Below are positions 25,876 to 34,721 of a stretch of DNA of 64,000 bases, one piece after another. Source of the stretch: Aestuariivita sp. (GTDB lineage: Bacteria > Pseudomonadota > Alphaproteobacteria > Rhodobacterales > Rhodobacteraceae); NCBI GenBank assembly GCA_018401465.1, contig JAGYKE010000005.1, positions 124,001-188,000 on the forward strand, given 5' to 3'. The stretch's first letter is position 1, and the number at the start of each line of letters is the position of its first letter. A model generated the notes under the pieces. The model was given only the letters and a program-made list of their open reading frames with translations, was not told the DNA's origin and made no database searches. A program made the position numbers and the translations under genes.

Positions 25876-26808
25876 ATGACCACATGGGGCCTCGTCGCCA
25901 CGATCAAGGCCCCCCCGGCCGAAACGCTCGCCTTCGCCGCCTGGCATCTCGAACAGGGCGCGCGCCGGCTCTTCATCTATCTCGACGATGCGAACGCGCA
26001 GGCGGCGGACCACCTTGCCGCGCATCCCGGATGCCGCGTTACCCTGACCGATGACGCCTGGTGGGCGAAACGCGGTCGCCGTCCGGAAAAGCATCAGGTC
26101 CGGCAGTCGCGCAACGCCACGCATGCCTACCGCCGCGCGGGCGATGTCGACTGGCTTGCCCATATCGACGTCGACGAATTCCTGATCCCGTCCCGCCCTG
26201 TGGCCGGGGTTCTGGGCGATCTGGCGCAGGACATCCTCTGCGCCCGCGTCCGCCCGATCGAGGCGCTGGCCGACGGCGACGGCACCGCCTTCAAGGGCTT
26301 CATCCCCGCCGGTCCCCACCGCCTGCCGCTGGTGCAGGCGCTTTATCCGACCTACGGGCGCCATATCCGGGGCGGGTTCGTGTCGCATCTGGCGGGCAAG
26401 GTCTTCGTGCGCACGGGGCACGACCGGATGAAACTGCGCATCCACAACGTCTTTCTGGACGAGGCGATGAACCCCGGCGAAACCGAATTGCCGCAGATCG
26501 AGCTTGCCCATGTCCATGCCAAGGGATGGGAGAAATTCATCGGGTCCTTCCGCTTCCGCCTGCAGCACGGCAGTTACCGCGCGGGTCTCGAACCGGGCAA
26601 GCAATCCGGGCAGATGATGCACGAGATGCTGGCCCGCCTCGATGCTGAGCAGGGCGAAGCGGGCCTGCGCGACTTCTTCGACGAAGTCATCGCCGACACG
26701 CCGCGCCCGCGTGATGCTCTGTCCGCACAGGGGCTGCTGCGTCGGGTCGATCTGCCACTTGACGCGCTGCGCCAGAAACATTTCCCCGATTTCGAAGCTG
26801 ATTGTTGA
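25876..26808 (+). CDS. Glycosyltransferase family 2-like protein (Glyco_tranf_2_4)
   Basis: A 310-residue cytoplasmic protein. The N terminus MTTWGLVATIKAPPAETLAF then WHLEQGARRLFIYLDD is typical of family-2-like transferases, and WLAHIDVDEFLIP (about residues 94-106) carries the DxD metal-sugar nucleotide motif. VRTGHDRMKLRIHNVF and ELAHVHAKGWEKF provide further conserved histidines. No membrane helix is visible. The acceptor is unknown; such proteins are frequent in Rhodobacterales and often annotated only as glycosyl transferase. Same strand as prfC. Confidence 0.78.
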   Translation: MTTWGLVATIKAPPAETLAFAAWHLEQGARRLFIYLDDANAQAADHLAAHPGCRVTLTDDAWWAKRGRRPEKHQVRQSRNATHAYRRAGDVDWLAHIDVDEFLIPSRPVAGVLGDLAQDILCARVRPIEALADGDGTAFKGFIPAGPHRLPLVQALYPTYGRHIRGGFVSHLAGKVFVRTGHDRMKLRIHNVFLDEAMNPGETELPQIELAHVHAKGWEKFIGSFRFRLQHGSYRAGLEPGKQSGQMMHEMLARLDAEQGEAGLRDFFDEVIADTPRPRDALSAQGLLRRVDLPLDALRQKHFPDFEADC

Positions 26809-26856
26809 CGTTTCCGCAACAGCTGGCCCCGACTGACCGCGGCTGCACCTCGTGGT

Positions 26857-26886
26857 TTGACGCCGCAGATGCACAATGCTATGTGC
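26857..26886 (+). promoter_or_regulatory. Candidate promoter and overlapping palindrome before rhlE-like gene
   Basis: TTGACG (26857-26862), 17 bases, then TATGTG (26880-26885) form a plausible sigma-70 promoter. GCACA (26871-26875) and TGTGC (26882-26886) are perfect inverted arms across the -10, suggesting a regulator site. The leader to the ATG at 26962 would be about 70 bases. Confidence 0.4.
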
Positions 26887-26961
26887 CCTCACGCACTGTC
26901 CATCCGGGGCAGCCCTTTAGACGCGCGGGCCAGGTTCAGAGTCCGCTTTGATCGGACACAC

Positions 26962-28449
26962 ATGACCAAGTTCAGCGACCTGAATCTTAATCCCAAAGTT
27001 CTCAAAGCCATCGAAGAAGCGGGGTATGAAACCCCGACGCCCATTCAGGCCGGCGCCATTCCGCCCGCCCTTGAAGGGCGCGACGTTCTGGGAATCGCCC
27101 AGACCGGCACCGGCAAGACGGCCAGCTTCACGCTGCCGATGATCACGCTTCTCGCCCGCGGCCGCGCCCGGGCACGCATGCCGCGCAGCCTCGTGCTCTG
27201 CCCCACGCGCGAACTGGCGGCTCAGGTGGCGGAAAACTTCGACGTCTATTCCAAGCATGTGAAGCTGACCAAGGCCCTGCTCATCGGCGGTGTCAGCTTC
27301 AAGGAACAGGATGCACTGATCGACCGGGGCGTCGACGTGCTGATCGCCACGCCGGGCCGCCTGCTCGACCATTTCGAACGCGGCAAGCTTCTGCTCACCG
27401 GCGTGCAGATCATGGTGGTGGACGAAGCCGACCGCATGCTCGACATGGGCTTCATTCCCGATATCGAACGCATCTTCTCGCTCACGCCCTTCACGCGGCA
27501 GACCTTCTTCTTCTCGGCCACCATGGCGCCCGAGATCGAACGGATCACCAACACCTTCCTGTCGAACCCCGCCCGGATCGAAGTCGCCCGTCAGGCCAGC
27601 GCGTCGGAAACCATCACCCAGCGCGTGGTGACGTTCAAACCGTCGCGCCGCGACCGCGAAGGCACGGAAAAACGCGCGCTCCTGCGCGCGATCATCGATG
27701 CCGAAGGCGCGGTATGCCGCAACGCGATCCTGTTCTGCAACCGCAAGACCGAGGTCGACATCCTCGCCAAGTCGCTCAAGACCTACGGCTATGACGCGGC
27801 CCCCATCCACGGCGATCTTGACCAAAGCCAGCGCACCCGCACGCTCGACGGGTTCCGTGACGGCACTTTGCGCTTTCTCGTCGCATCCGACGTGGCCGCG
27901 CGCGGTCTCGACATCCCGAACGTGAGCCATGTGTTCAACTACGACGTCCCCGGCCATGCCGAGGATTACGTCCACCGCATCGGCCGCACCGGCCGCGCCG
28001 GCCGCACCGGCACCGCGATCACGCTGTGTGGTCCGCGCGACGACAAGCTGCTCGCCGCGATCGAGGCGCTGATCCAGAAGCAGATCCCGCGCGGCGAAAA
28101 CCCGCTGGGCACCACCATCCCGGCCGAGGATGAGGCCGAAGAGGCCCCCCGCCCGGCGCGCAGCCGCAGCCGTGGCCGCGGCGACAAGCCGAGGAGCGAA
28201 CCGCGCCGCGAAGAACCGCGCGCCAGCGAACCGCGCACCGCCGAGGCCCCCCGCGTGGAGGCCAAGGCCGAAGACGACCGCCGTCGCGACACCAGACGCG
28301 AAAGCGAAGACCGCCCCAAGCCCGAGGCGAGACCCGAACAAAGACCCGAACGCCGCGAACCCCGCGGCAACGACAAGCCCGTGGTGGGCCTTGGCGATCA
28401 CCTGCCGGGTTTCATCGCGCAAAGCTTCGACGAACGCCGCACCGGGTGA
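26962..28449 (+). CDS. rhlE: DEAD-box RNA helicase, RhlE-like
   Basis: ATP-dependent RNA helicase, probably acting on ribosomal or degradosome RNA. The 495-residue protein shows the Q motif (YETPTPIQAGAIP), motif I AQTGTGKT, Ia PTRELAAQ, DEAD box VVDEADRMLDMGF, SAT, ARGLDIP and HRIGRTGRAGRTG. From about residue 385 it has a long, disordered, Arg/Glu/Pro-rich tail (repeated PRREEPRASEPR-like units), as in other alphaproteobacterial RhlE proteins. I start at MTKFSDLNLNPKVLKAIEE (ATG at 26962); the frame extends to 26857 without conserved residues. Its stop codon is immediately next to that of the convergent RNase J gene. Confidence 0.92.
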   Translation: MTKFSDLNLNPKVLKAIEEAGYETPTPIQAGAIPPALEGRDVLGIAQTGTGKTASFTLPMITLLARGRARARMPRSLVLCPTRELAAQVAENFDVYSKHVKLTKALLIGGVSFKEQDALIDRGVDVLIATPGRLLDHFERGKLLLTGVQIMVVDEADRMLDMGFIPDIERIFSLTPFTRQTFFFSATMAPEIERITNTFLSNPARIEVARQASASETITQRVVTFKPSRRDREGTEKRALLRAIIDAEGAVCRNAILFCNRKTEVDILAKSLKTYGYDAAPIHGDLDQSQRTRTLDGFRDGTLRFLVASDVAARGLDIPNVSHVFNYDVPGHAEDYVHRIGRTGRAGRTGTAITLCGPRDDKLLAAIEALIQKQIPRGENPLGTTIPAEDEAEEAPRPARSRSRGRGDKPRSEPRREEPRASEPRTAEAPRVEAKAEDDRRRDTRRESEDRPKPEARPEQRPERREPRGNDKPVVGLGDHLPGFIAQSFDERRTG

Positions 28450-28471
28450 TCAGCGCAAGCGGCTGATCACC
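28445..28471. terminator. 10-bp inverted repeat spanning the convergent rhlE and rnj stops
   Basis: GGTGATCAGC (28445-28454) and GCTGATCACC (28462-28471) are perfect arms with a 7-base loop. The rhlE stop is 28447-28449 and the rnj stop is 28452-28450, so both stops lie inside the left arm. It is placed to serve as a bidirectional transcription end; no T tract follows. Confidence 0.5.
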
Positions 28472-30117
28472 ACCGTCACTTCGGGTTTCTTGCCGATCTC
28501 GGCCTGCGCGGTCTGCCGCACCACCTGCCGCAGCCCCTCTTCCAGCTTGTCGTCGTCGCGCAGCGTCTTGGCACCCGCGCGGCGCAGATACTGGTCGAGA
28601 TCGGTCTCGAGCACCTCGGCCAGATCGGCCCCCGACGACCCTGTCCCCGCCAGACCCTTCAGCTCGCACCACGGCTCGCCCAGCGGTTCGTCCTCTTCGT
28701 CAAGGATCACGGTCACCAGCACATGCCCGTTCTGCGCCATGCGCAGACGGTCACGCACGATTCCGTCAAGCGCGCCGATCTGCACGCTGCCGTCCAGATA
28801 GGTGCGGCCCGTCTCGACATGGCCCGCGACCACGGGCGCATTGCCGGTCAGATCGACCATCGTGCCGTTCACCGCCACAACCGATTGCATCCCGCGCGCC
28901 TCGGCCAACTTCGCATGTTCGCGCAGATGGCGGTGTTCGCCATGCATCGGCACCACGATCTGCGGCCGCACGATGTCGTGCAACCGCTCCAGATCGGGGC
29001 GGTTGGCATGGCCCGACACGTGATAGCGCCCGCCGCTGTCATCGACGACGTCGACACCGCGTTCGCTGAAGTTGTTCATGATGCGGATGACGCAGCGTTC
29101 ATTGCCGGGAATGGTCTTGGAAGAGAACAGGAACAGGTCCCCCTCCTTCAACTCCAGCCCAAGGTACTTCCCCCGTGACAGGGCCGCGGACGCCGCGCGC
29201 CCTTCGCCCTGACTGCCGGTGGCCAGCACCATCAGGTTTCCGCGCGGGATCTCCTGCGCCTCTTCCGGGCTGACCACCTTCGGGAACCCGCTCAGCACCC
29301 CGGTCTCGAGCGACGCCTCGACCATGCGCCGCATGGCGCGCCCCAGCAGAACGACCGACCGCCCCGCCCTGTCCGCCGCCAGCGCCAGCGTCTTCAGCCG
29401 CGCGACGTTCGACGCGAAGGTGGTCGCCGCCACCATGCCGGGCGCGCCCGCGATCAGCTTTTCGATCTCGGGGCCAAGCAGCGATTCCGAGCGCCCCGCA
29501 TGCGGGACGAACACGTTCGTGCTGTCGCAGATCAGCGCCTTCACACCCCCTTTCGACACTTCGGCCCAGGCCTCGGCGTCGAAGGGTTCGCCCACCACCG
29601 GGTCGGTGTCGATCTTGAAATCGCCCGAATGGATGACCCGGCCCGCGGGCGTGTCGATGATCAGCGCGGCACTTTCCGGGATGGAATGCGACACCGGCAG
29701 AAACCCGACCCGGAACGGCCCCGCCTGAACCGTTTCGGGCCAGGGGCTGACCACGTGCAGATCGTCATCGGGCACGCCCAGATCCGACAGCTTGCGCCGC
29801 GCGATATTGGCGGTGAAGGCGCGCGCATGGACTGGCACGTTCAGCCGGGTCAGCACATGCGGCACCGCGCCTACGTGGTCTTCATGCGCGTGGGTGATGA
29901 ACACCGCTTCCAGCCGGTCGCGGTTCTCGACCAGCCAGCTCAGATCCGGCAGGATCAGGTCGACACCGGGCGATCCCTCCATGTCCGGGAAGGCCACGCC
30001 AAGGTCCACGACGATCAGCCGCTCCTTGCCGGGTGCGCCATAGCCATAGACATAGGCATTCATGCCTATTTCTCCTGCCCCGCCAAGGGGCAGGTAGATC
30101 AGTCGTTCTCCGGTCAT
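28450..30117 (-). CDS. rnj: Ribonuclease J
   Basis: Metallo-beta-lactamase/beta-CASP nuclease with endo- and 5'-exonuclease activity in RNA maturation. The 555-residue product has the zinc motif HAHEDHVGAVPHV (about residues 75-87), SHSIPES, and HSGDFKIDTDP. The beta-CASP motifs continue with ATGSQGEGRAA and HVSGHANRPD. Length fits the family. It is the last gene of the long minus-strand block after coaX, with only 3 bases between them. The coaX-rnj linkage is frequent in alphaproteobacteria. Confidence 0.95.
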   Translation of the reverse strand: MTGERLIYLPLGGAGEIGMNAYVYGYGAPGKERLIVVDLGVAFPDMEGSPGVDLILPDLSWLVENRDRLEAVFITHAHEDHVGAVPHVLTRLNVPVHARAFTANIARRKLSDLGVPDDDLHVVSPWPETVQAGPFRVGFLPVSHSIPESAALIIDTPAGRVIHSGDFKIDTDPVVGEPFDAEAWAEVSKGGVKALICDSTNVFVPHAGRSESLLGPEIEKLIAGAPGMVAATTFASNVARLKTLALAADRAGRSVVLLGRAMRRMVEASLETGVLSGFPKVVSPEEAQEIPRGNLMVLATGSQGEGRAASAALSRGKYLGLELKEGDLFLFSSKTIPGNERCVIRIMNNFSERGVDVVDDSGGRYHVSGHANRPDLERLHDIVRPQIVVPMHGEHRHLREHAKLAEARGMQSVVAVNGTMVDLTGNAPVVAGHVETGRTYLDGSVQIGALDGIVRDRLRMAQNGHVLVTVILDEEDEPLGEPWCELKGLAGTGSSGADLAEVLETDLDQYLRRAGAKTLRDDDKLEEGLRQVVRQTAQAEIGKKPEVTVVISRLR

Positions 30118-30120
30118 CGT

Positions 30121-30894
30121 TCAGATCGTTTCCTTGTTGAAGGCGTGGATGACGGTCAGTCCGTGCATCGTCAGGTCGTCTTCGTATTCATCAAATAGAT
30201 CGGCGCTTTCCTGAAACAACGGGGCAAGCCCCCCTGTGGCGATGACGCGCATCTTCTCGCCGCGTTCGGCCTCGATGCGCGCGCAGCATTCCTTGACCAG
30301 CCCGACATAGCCCCAGAAGATGCCGGACTGCATACAGGCGACCGTGTTGGTCCCGACCACCCGCTGCGGGCGCGATATGTCCACATGCGGCAGGGCGGCG
30401 GCGGCCATGTGCAGCGCCTCGAGGCTCAGGTTCACCCCCGGCGCGATCAGCCCCCCCACATAGGCGCCGTCATGGTCTACCACGTCGAAGGTGGTGGCGG
30501 TTCCGAAATCGACGACGATCAGGTTGCCGCCATGCCGGTCGAAGGCGCCGGCCGTGTTCACCAGCCGGTCTGGGCCGACGCTGGTGCCCGCATCCACGCG
30601 CGGCGGGTGCGGCAGGCGGCATTCGGGCTTGCCCACCACCATTGGTCTGCAGCCGAAGAAGCGGTCGGCAAAGACACGCAGGTTCCAGACGACCCGCGGA
30701 ACGGTGGACGAGATGATGACATCGGTTATCGCCGGTTCGATCCGGTAATGGTTCAGCAGCGTCACGAACCACGTAAAATAGGCATCCGCCGTGCGCCCGT
30801 GATGGGTCGAGGTGCGCATGGTGCACAGGAACTTCTCGCCGTCCCAGATCGAGAAGACCGTGTTGGTGTTGCCGCAGTCGATGGCCAGAAGCAT
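30121..30894 (-). CDS. coaX: Type III pantothenate kinase
   Basis: Phosphorylates pantothenate in the first step of CoA synthesis. The 257-residue protein starts MLLAIDCGNTNTVFSIWDGE, with the DxGNTN phosphate-binding motif of type III enzymes. VGPDRLVNTAGAF carries the conserved Gly-x-Asp-Arg, and VVDFGTATTFDVVD is the second phosphate motif with the catalytic Asp region. GGLIAPGVNLSLEAL follows. Located between birA and rnj at the end of the nuo block. Confidence 0.95.
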   Translation of the reverse strand: MLLAIDCGNTNTVFSIWDGEKFLCTMRTSTHHGRTADAYFTWFVTLLNHYRIEPAITDVIISSTVPRVVWNLRVFADRFFGCRPMVVGKPECRLPHPPRVDAGTSVGPDRLVNTAGAFDRHGGNLIVVDFGTATTFDVVDHDGAYVGGLIAPGVNLSLEALHMAAAALPHVDISRPQRVVGTNTVACMQSGIFWGYVGLVKECCARIEAERGEKMRVIATGGLAPLFQESADLFDEYEDDLTMHGLTVIHAFNKETI

Positions 30895-30908
30895 GGGGCC
30901 CCCTTCAC

Positions 30909-31658
30909 TCAGAAATAGATGTCAGCCGCCGGGATCGACACGCGCCCTGCGGCCGTCTTTAGGACAAGGTTGCCCTCGCCGTCCACCGTCTCGAATGTGC
31001 CGGTGGTCTCGGCCGTGCCGGTGCGCGCGGTGATGACCTCGCCCAGACGCGCCGCGCGCCCCAGCCAGCCCACCCGCACCGGAGCAAAGCCATGGGCGCG
31101 GAACTGCCGCTCCCAATGGTCGAAGGCAGTGGCGAGATGGCCGAGGAACTCCACCGGCGAGATGGCGATGCCCGTCTCGCCCGAAAGCGACACGGGCCGC
31201 ACCGCGCCGGGTTCGACCGCCTCGGGCGCCGGGGCGGCCGCAAGGTTGACGCCGATCCCGATGGCCAGATGCGCCACCCCGCGCCCCGCGCCGGCACTTT
31301 CCAGCAAGATGCCCGCGATCTTGCCGCCGTTCAGCAGCACGTCATTGGGCCATTTCAGCGCAAGGCCCACATCCCGCCCGATCACCGCAGCCAGTGCGTC
31401 ATGCAGCGCCAGCGCCGCCACGAAGGAGCGCAGCGCCGCCTGCCCCGCATCGCCCGCAGGCCGCATCACCAGCGTGGCCGACAGGTTACCCTCGGGCGCG
31501 GCCCAGACCCGGCCCCGCCGCCCCCGCGCCGCTGTCTGCCGATGCGCGAGGATCCATTCGGGGCCATCGAGGCCGGGCGCGATGCGCGCGGCCTCGCTCA
31601 GGGTACTGTCGACTTCGTCCAGCACCCGCAGACCATAACCGGAAGGCCAGCCGCTCAT
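30909..31658 (-). CDS. birA: Biotin--[acetyl-CoA-carboxylase] ligase
   Basis: Attaches biotin to carboxylase carrier domains. The 249-residue protein is of the short type without an N-terminal DNA-binding domain. It has the biotin-binding loop TAARGRRGRVWAAPEGN (GRGRxGR-like) near residue 43 and KWPNDVLLNGGKIAGILLES with the catalytic lysine region. I start at ATG 31658 (MSGWPSGYGLRVLDEVDSTL), preceded by GGAGG; the longer frame shadows nuoN. In Paracoccus the reading frame after the nuo (nqo) operon is likewise a BirA homologue. A likely local substrate is the LiuD subunit encoded at 52683-54623. Confidence 0.92.
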   Translation of the reverse strand: MSGWPSGYGLRVLDEVDSTLSEAARIAPGLDGPEWILAHRQTAARGRRGRVWAAPEGNLSATLVMRPAGDAGQAALRSFVAALALHDALAAVIGRDVGLALKWPNDVLLNGGKIAGILLESAGAGRGVAHLAIGIGVNLAAAPAPEAVEPGAVRPVSLSGETGIAISPVEFLGHLATAFDHWERQFRAHGFAPVRVGWLGRAARLGEVITARTGTAETTGTFETVDGEGNLVLKTAAGRVSIPAADIYF

Positions 31659-31670
31659 GCGCGCCTCCGC

Positions 31671-31722
31671 CTTCTTTCTGGTCCCAAATACGCCAACCCG
31701 ACAGCGACGCCCGCGCGCGGGC
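31671..31722 (-). terminator. Box-and-hairpin element after nuoN (variant copy D)
   Basis: On the minus strand a GCCCGCGCGCGGGC palindrome (31722-31709; stem 5, loop 4) directly after the nuoN stop is followed by a TGGCGTATTTGGGACC box ending with AGAAAGAAG (to 31671). It is a variant of the boxes at 11718, 20047 and 54652 with the same order. If it ends transcription, birA, coaX and rnj would need read-through or their own promoter. Confidence 0.4.
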
Positions 31723-33165
31723 TCAGTTGACGAGGACGGCTGCTGCCGCCGCCGCCGCCTGATCGACCCCGAACATGTTGGCGATGCCCAGAACCATGAT
31801 CGCCGCCGACCCCATGAGGAAAGCATAAAGGACAGGGCTGGTATTGGTCTCGACCTCGTCGCCGTCTTCTTCGCCGAAATACATGTAGAAGACGATGCGC
31901 AGGTAATAGAAGGCCCCGATGGCGGATGCGACGGCACTTGCCACCACCAACCAGACAAGGCCGGCGTCAAGACCGGCCTGCCAGACCGCCAGCTTGGCGA
32001 AGAAGCCCAGCATCGGCGGCACGCCCGCAAGGCTGAACAGCAAGATCAGCATCGCCAGCGCCCGGGCCGGTTCGCGGCGCGAATACATGCGCAGCGCATT
32101 GATGTCGGTCACCGGCTGGCCGTCGCGCTCCATCATCAGGATGAAGGCGAAGGTGCCCACGTTCATGGTGACATAGATCGCCATGTAGACCAGCAGCGCC
32201 TGCACCCCCAGCGCCGTGCCCGCCGCAAGACCGATGAGCGCATAGCCCATATGCGCAATCGACGAATAGGCCATCAGGCGCTTGATGTTGGTCTGCCCGA
32301 TCGCGGCGATCGCGCCCAGAAACATCGACAGCACCGACAAAAGCGCGATCACCTGGGACCAGTCGCGCACCGCGCCGCCGAAGGCGTCATGCAGCACGCG
32401 CGCGAACAGCGCCATCGCCGCCACCTTGGGCGCGGTCGCGAAGAAGGCCGTGACCGGCGTCGGCGCGCCTTCATAGACGTCGGGCGTCCACATGTGGAAC
32501 GGCACCGCCGAGACCTTGAAGGCCAGACCCGCAATCACGAAGACCAGCCCGAACAGCAGCCCGAGCGAGATGTCGCCCTGCCCGGCCACCTGCACGATGC
32601 CCGAAAACAGCGTCGTGCCCGTATAGCCATAGACGAGCGACGCGCCATAGAGCAGCAGACCCGACGACAGCGCGCCCAGCACGAAATACTTCAGCCCCGC
32701 TTCCGTCGACTTCGCACTGTCACGGCGCAGCGAGGCCACGACGTAGAGCGCCAGCGACTGCAGTTCGAGCCCCATGTACAGCGCCATGAGATCGCCCGCG
32801 CTCACCATCATCATCATGCCGACGGCGGCCAGCACGATCAGGATGGGGTATTCGAAGCGCAGGATACCGCGGCGCTGCATGTAATCCTGGCTCATCGCCA
32901 GAACGGCCGCAGCCGAGACCAGCACCACGATCTTGGCAAAGCGCGAAAACGCGTCGTCGACGAACATGCCGCCGAAGGCCACCGCACCCGGCGCGCCGCG
33001 CAGCCCGATGAAGGCCGCGATCAGCAGCATCGCCGCCGACGCCGCCCAGACCAGCATCGGCGCCCAGCGGTCCTTGCCGCCATAGACCCCGGCCAGAAGC
33101 GCTGCCATGGCGAAGACCGACAGCAGGATTTCGGGAAGGATGACGCTCAGATCGGCCGCAACCAT
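31723..33165 (-). CDS. nuoN: NADH-quinone oxidoreductase subunit N
   Basis: Antiporter-like proton-pumping subunit of complex I in the inner membrane. The 480-residue protein has about 14 hydrophobic helices. The conserved proton-channel residues are visible as Glu in the [16 protein letters not shown] helix (about residue 125) and lysines in [16 protein letters not shown] and [20 protein letters not shown]. The latter is the proton-antiporter family signature. Last nuo gene of the operon, 15 bases after nuoM. Confidence 0.96.
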   Translation of the reverse strand: MVAADLSVILPEILLSVFAMAALLAGVYGGKDRWAPMLVWAASAAMLLIAAFIGLRGAPGAVAFGGMFVDDAFSRFAKIVVLVSAAAVLAMSQDYMQRRGILRFEYPILIVLAAVGMMMMVSAGDLMALYMGLELQSLALYVVASLRRDSAKSTEAGLKYFVLGALSSGLLLYGASLVYGYTGTTLFSGIVQVAGQGDISLGLLFGLVFVIAGLAFKVSAVPFHMWTPDVYEGAPTPVTAFFATAPKVAAMALFARVLHDAFGGAVRDWSQVIALLSVLSMFLGAIAAIGQTNIKRLMAYSSIAHMGYALIGLAAGTALGVQALLVYMAIYVTMNVGTFAFILMMERDGQPVTDINALRMYSRREPARALAMLILLFSLAGVPPMLGFFAKLAVWQAGLDAGLVWLVVASAVASAIGAFYYLRIVFYMYFGEEDGDEVETNTSPVLYAFLMGSAAIMVLGIANMFGVDQAAAAAAAVLVN

Positions 33166-33179
33166 GGCTCCGGTCCCTC

Positions 33180-34721
33180 TCAGTTCGATGCCAGCTGGAT
33201 CGCGGCCTTCGCCTGCGCCAGCGCGGTTTCATAATTGCCCACCAGCGCCTCGACCGAAGGTCCGATCGTGTCGAGGATCGGCGCGGGGTAGACCCCGAAG
33301 AAGATCGTGGCCACCACCAGCGGCGCGAAGATCGCGCGTTCGCGCCGGCTCATGTCGGTGATCGTCTTCAGGCTTTCCTTGATCAGGTCGCCCAGCACCA
33401 CGCGGCGGTAAAGCCAAAGCGCATAAGCCGCCGAAAAAATCACCCCCGTCGTCGCCACCGCCGCGACCCAGGTATTGACCTGGAAGACCGCCATCAGCGT
33501 CAGGAATTCGCCGATGAACCCGGACGTGCCCGGAAGACCCACATTCGCCATGGTGAACAGCATGAAGATCAGCGCATAGGCCGGCATCCGGTTCACGAGG
33601 CCCCCATAGGCGTCGATCTGGCGCGTGTGCATCCGGTCATAGATGACGCCGACACACAGGAACAGAGCGCCCGAGATGAAGCCGTGGCTGATCATCTGGA
33701 AGATCGCGCCGTCGATCCCCTGCTGGTTCGCGACGAAGATGCCCATGGTGACAAAGCCCATATGCGCCACCGACGAATAGGCGATCAGCTTCTTCATGTC
33801 CTCCTGCACCAGCGCGACAAGGCTGGTATAGACGATCGCGATTGCCGACAGCCACAGGACCAGCGGCCCCATCACCTCGGAGCCAACCGGGAACATCGGC
33901 AGCGAGAAGCGCAGGAAGCCATAGCCGCCCATCTTCAGAAGGATCGACGCCAGCACGACCGACCCTGCGGTCGGCGCCTGCACGTGGGCATCGGGCAGCC
34001 ATGTGTGCACGGGCCACATCGGCATCTTCACCGCGAAGGACGCGAAGAAGGCCAGCCACATCAGCGTCTGCACGCCGCCCACGATCTGCACGCCCATCAG
34101 GCTGAAGGTCGCGGACCCGAACTGATGCACCAGCAGGCGTTCGATATCGGTGGTGCCCGCATCGACATACATGGCCACCATCGCAACCAGCATCAGGACC
34201 GAGCCGAGGAAGGTATAGAGGAAGAACTTGAAGCTCGCGTAGATGCGCTCCTTGCCGCCCCAGATGCCGATGATCAGGAACATCGGGATCAGCCCGGCCT
34301 CGAAGAACAGGTAGAACAGCACAAGGTCCAGCGCCATGAAGACGCCCAGCATCAGCGTTTCCAGCAGCAGGAACGCGATCATGTATTCCTTGACGCGCTG
34401 CATGACCTCCCAGCTGGCGAGGATCACCAGCGGCATGATGAAGGTGGTCAGCATCACGAACAGCACGCTGATCCCGTCCACACCCATCTTGTAGGTCAGG
34501 CCCATCAGCCAGTCGCGCTCTTCCACGAACTGGAAGCCGGTGTCGCTGGGATCGAACTCCGCCAGAATGAACAGCGAGATGAAGAAGGTCACGCCGGTGG
34601 CGAAAAGTGCCGCCCATTTCGCGTTTCGCTGCGCCGCCGCGTCGTCGCCCCGCAGGAACAGCGCAAGGATCAGCGCCGCCAGCGCCGGCGTGAAGGTGAC
34701 GATGGAGAGAAGATTGTCCAT
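33180..34721 (-). CDS. nuoM: NADH-quinone oxidoreductase subunit M
   Basis: Second antiporter-like proton-pumping subunit. The 513-residue protein has about 14 helices. Conserved elements are the Glu in [20 protein letters not shown] (about residue 140), [20 protein letters not shown] with channel lysine and histidine, and [12 protein letters not shown]. Its ATG shares one base with the nuoL stop (TAATG at 34721), so translation is likely coupled. Confidence 0.96.
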   Translation of the reverse strand: MDNLLSIVTFTPALAALILALFLRGDDAAAQRNAKWAALFATGVTFFISLFILAEFDPSDTGFQFVEERDWLMGLTYKMGVDGISVLFVMLTTFIMPLVILASWEVMQRVKEYMIAFLLLETLMLGVFMALDLVLFYLFFEAGLIPMFLIIGIWGGKERIYASFKFFLYTFLGSVLMLVAMVAMYVDAGTTDIERLLVHQFGSATFSLMGVQIVGGVQTLMWLAFFASFAVKMPMWPVHTWLPDAHVQAPTAGSVVLASILLKMGGYGFLRFSLPMFPVGSEVMGPLVLWLSAIAIVYTSLVALVQEDMKKLIAYSSVAHMGFVTMGIFVANQQGIDGAIFQMISHGFISGALFLCVGVIYDRMHTRQIDAYGGLVNRMPAYALIFMLFTMANVGLPGTSGFIGEFLTLMAVFQVNTWVAAVATTGVIFSAAYALWLYRRVVLGDLIKESLKTITDMSRRERAIFAPLVVATIFFGVYPAPILDTIGPSVEALVGNYETALAQAKAAIQLASN

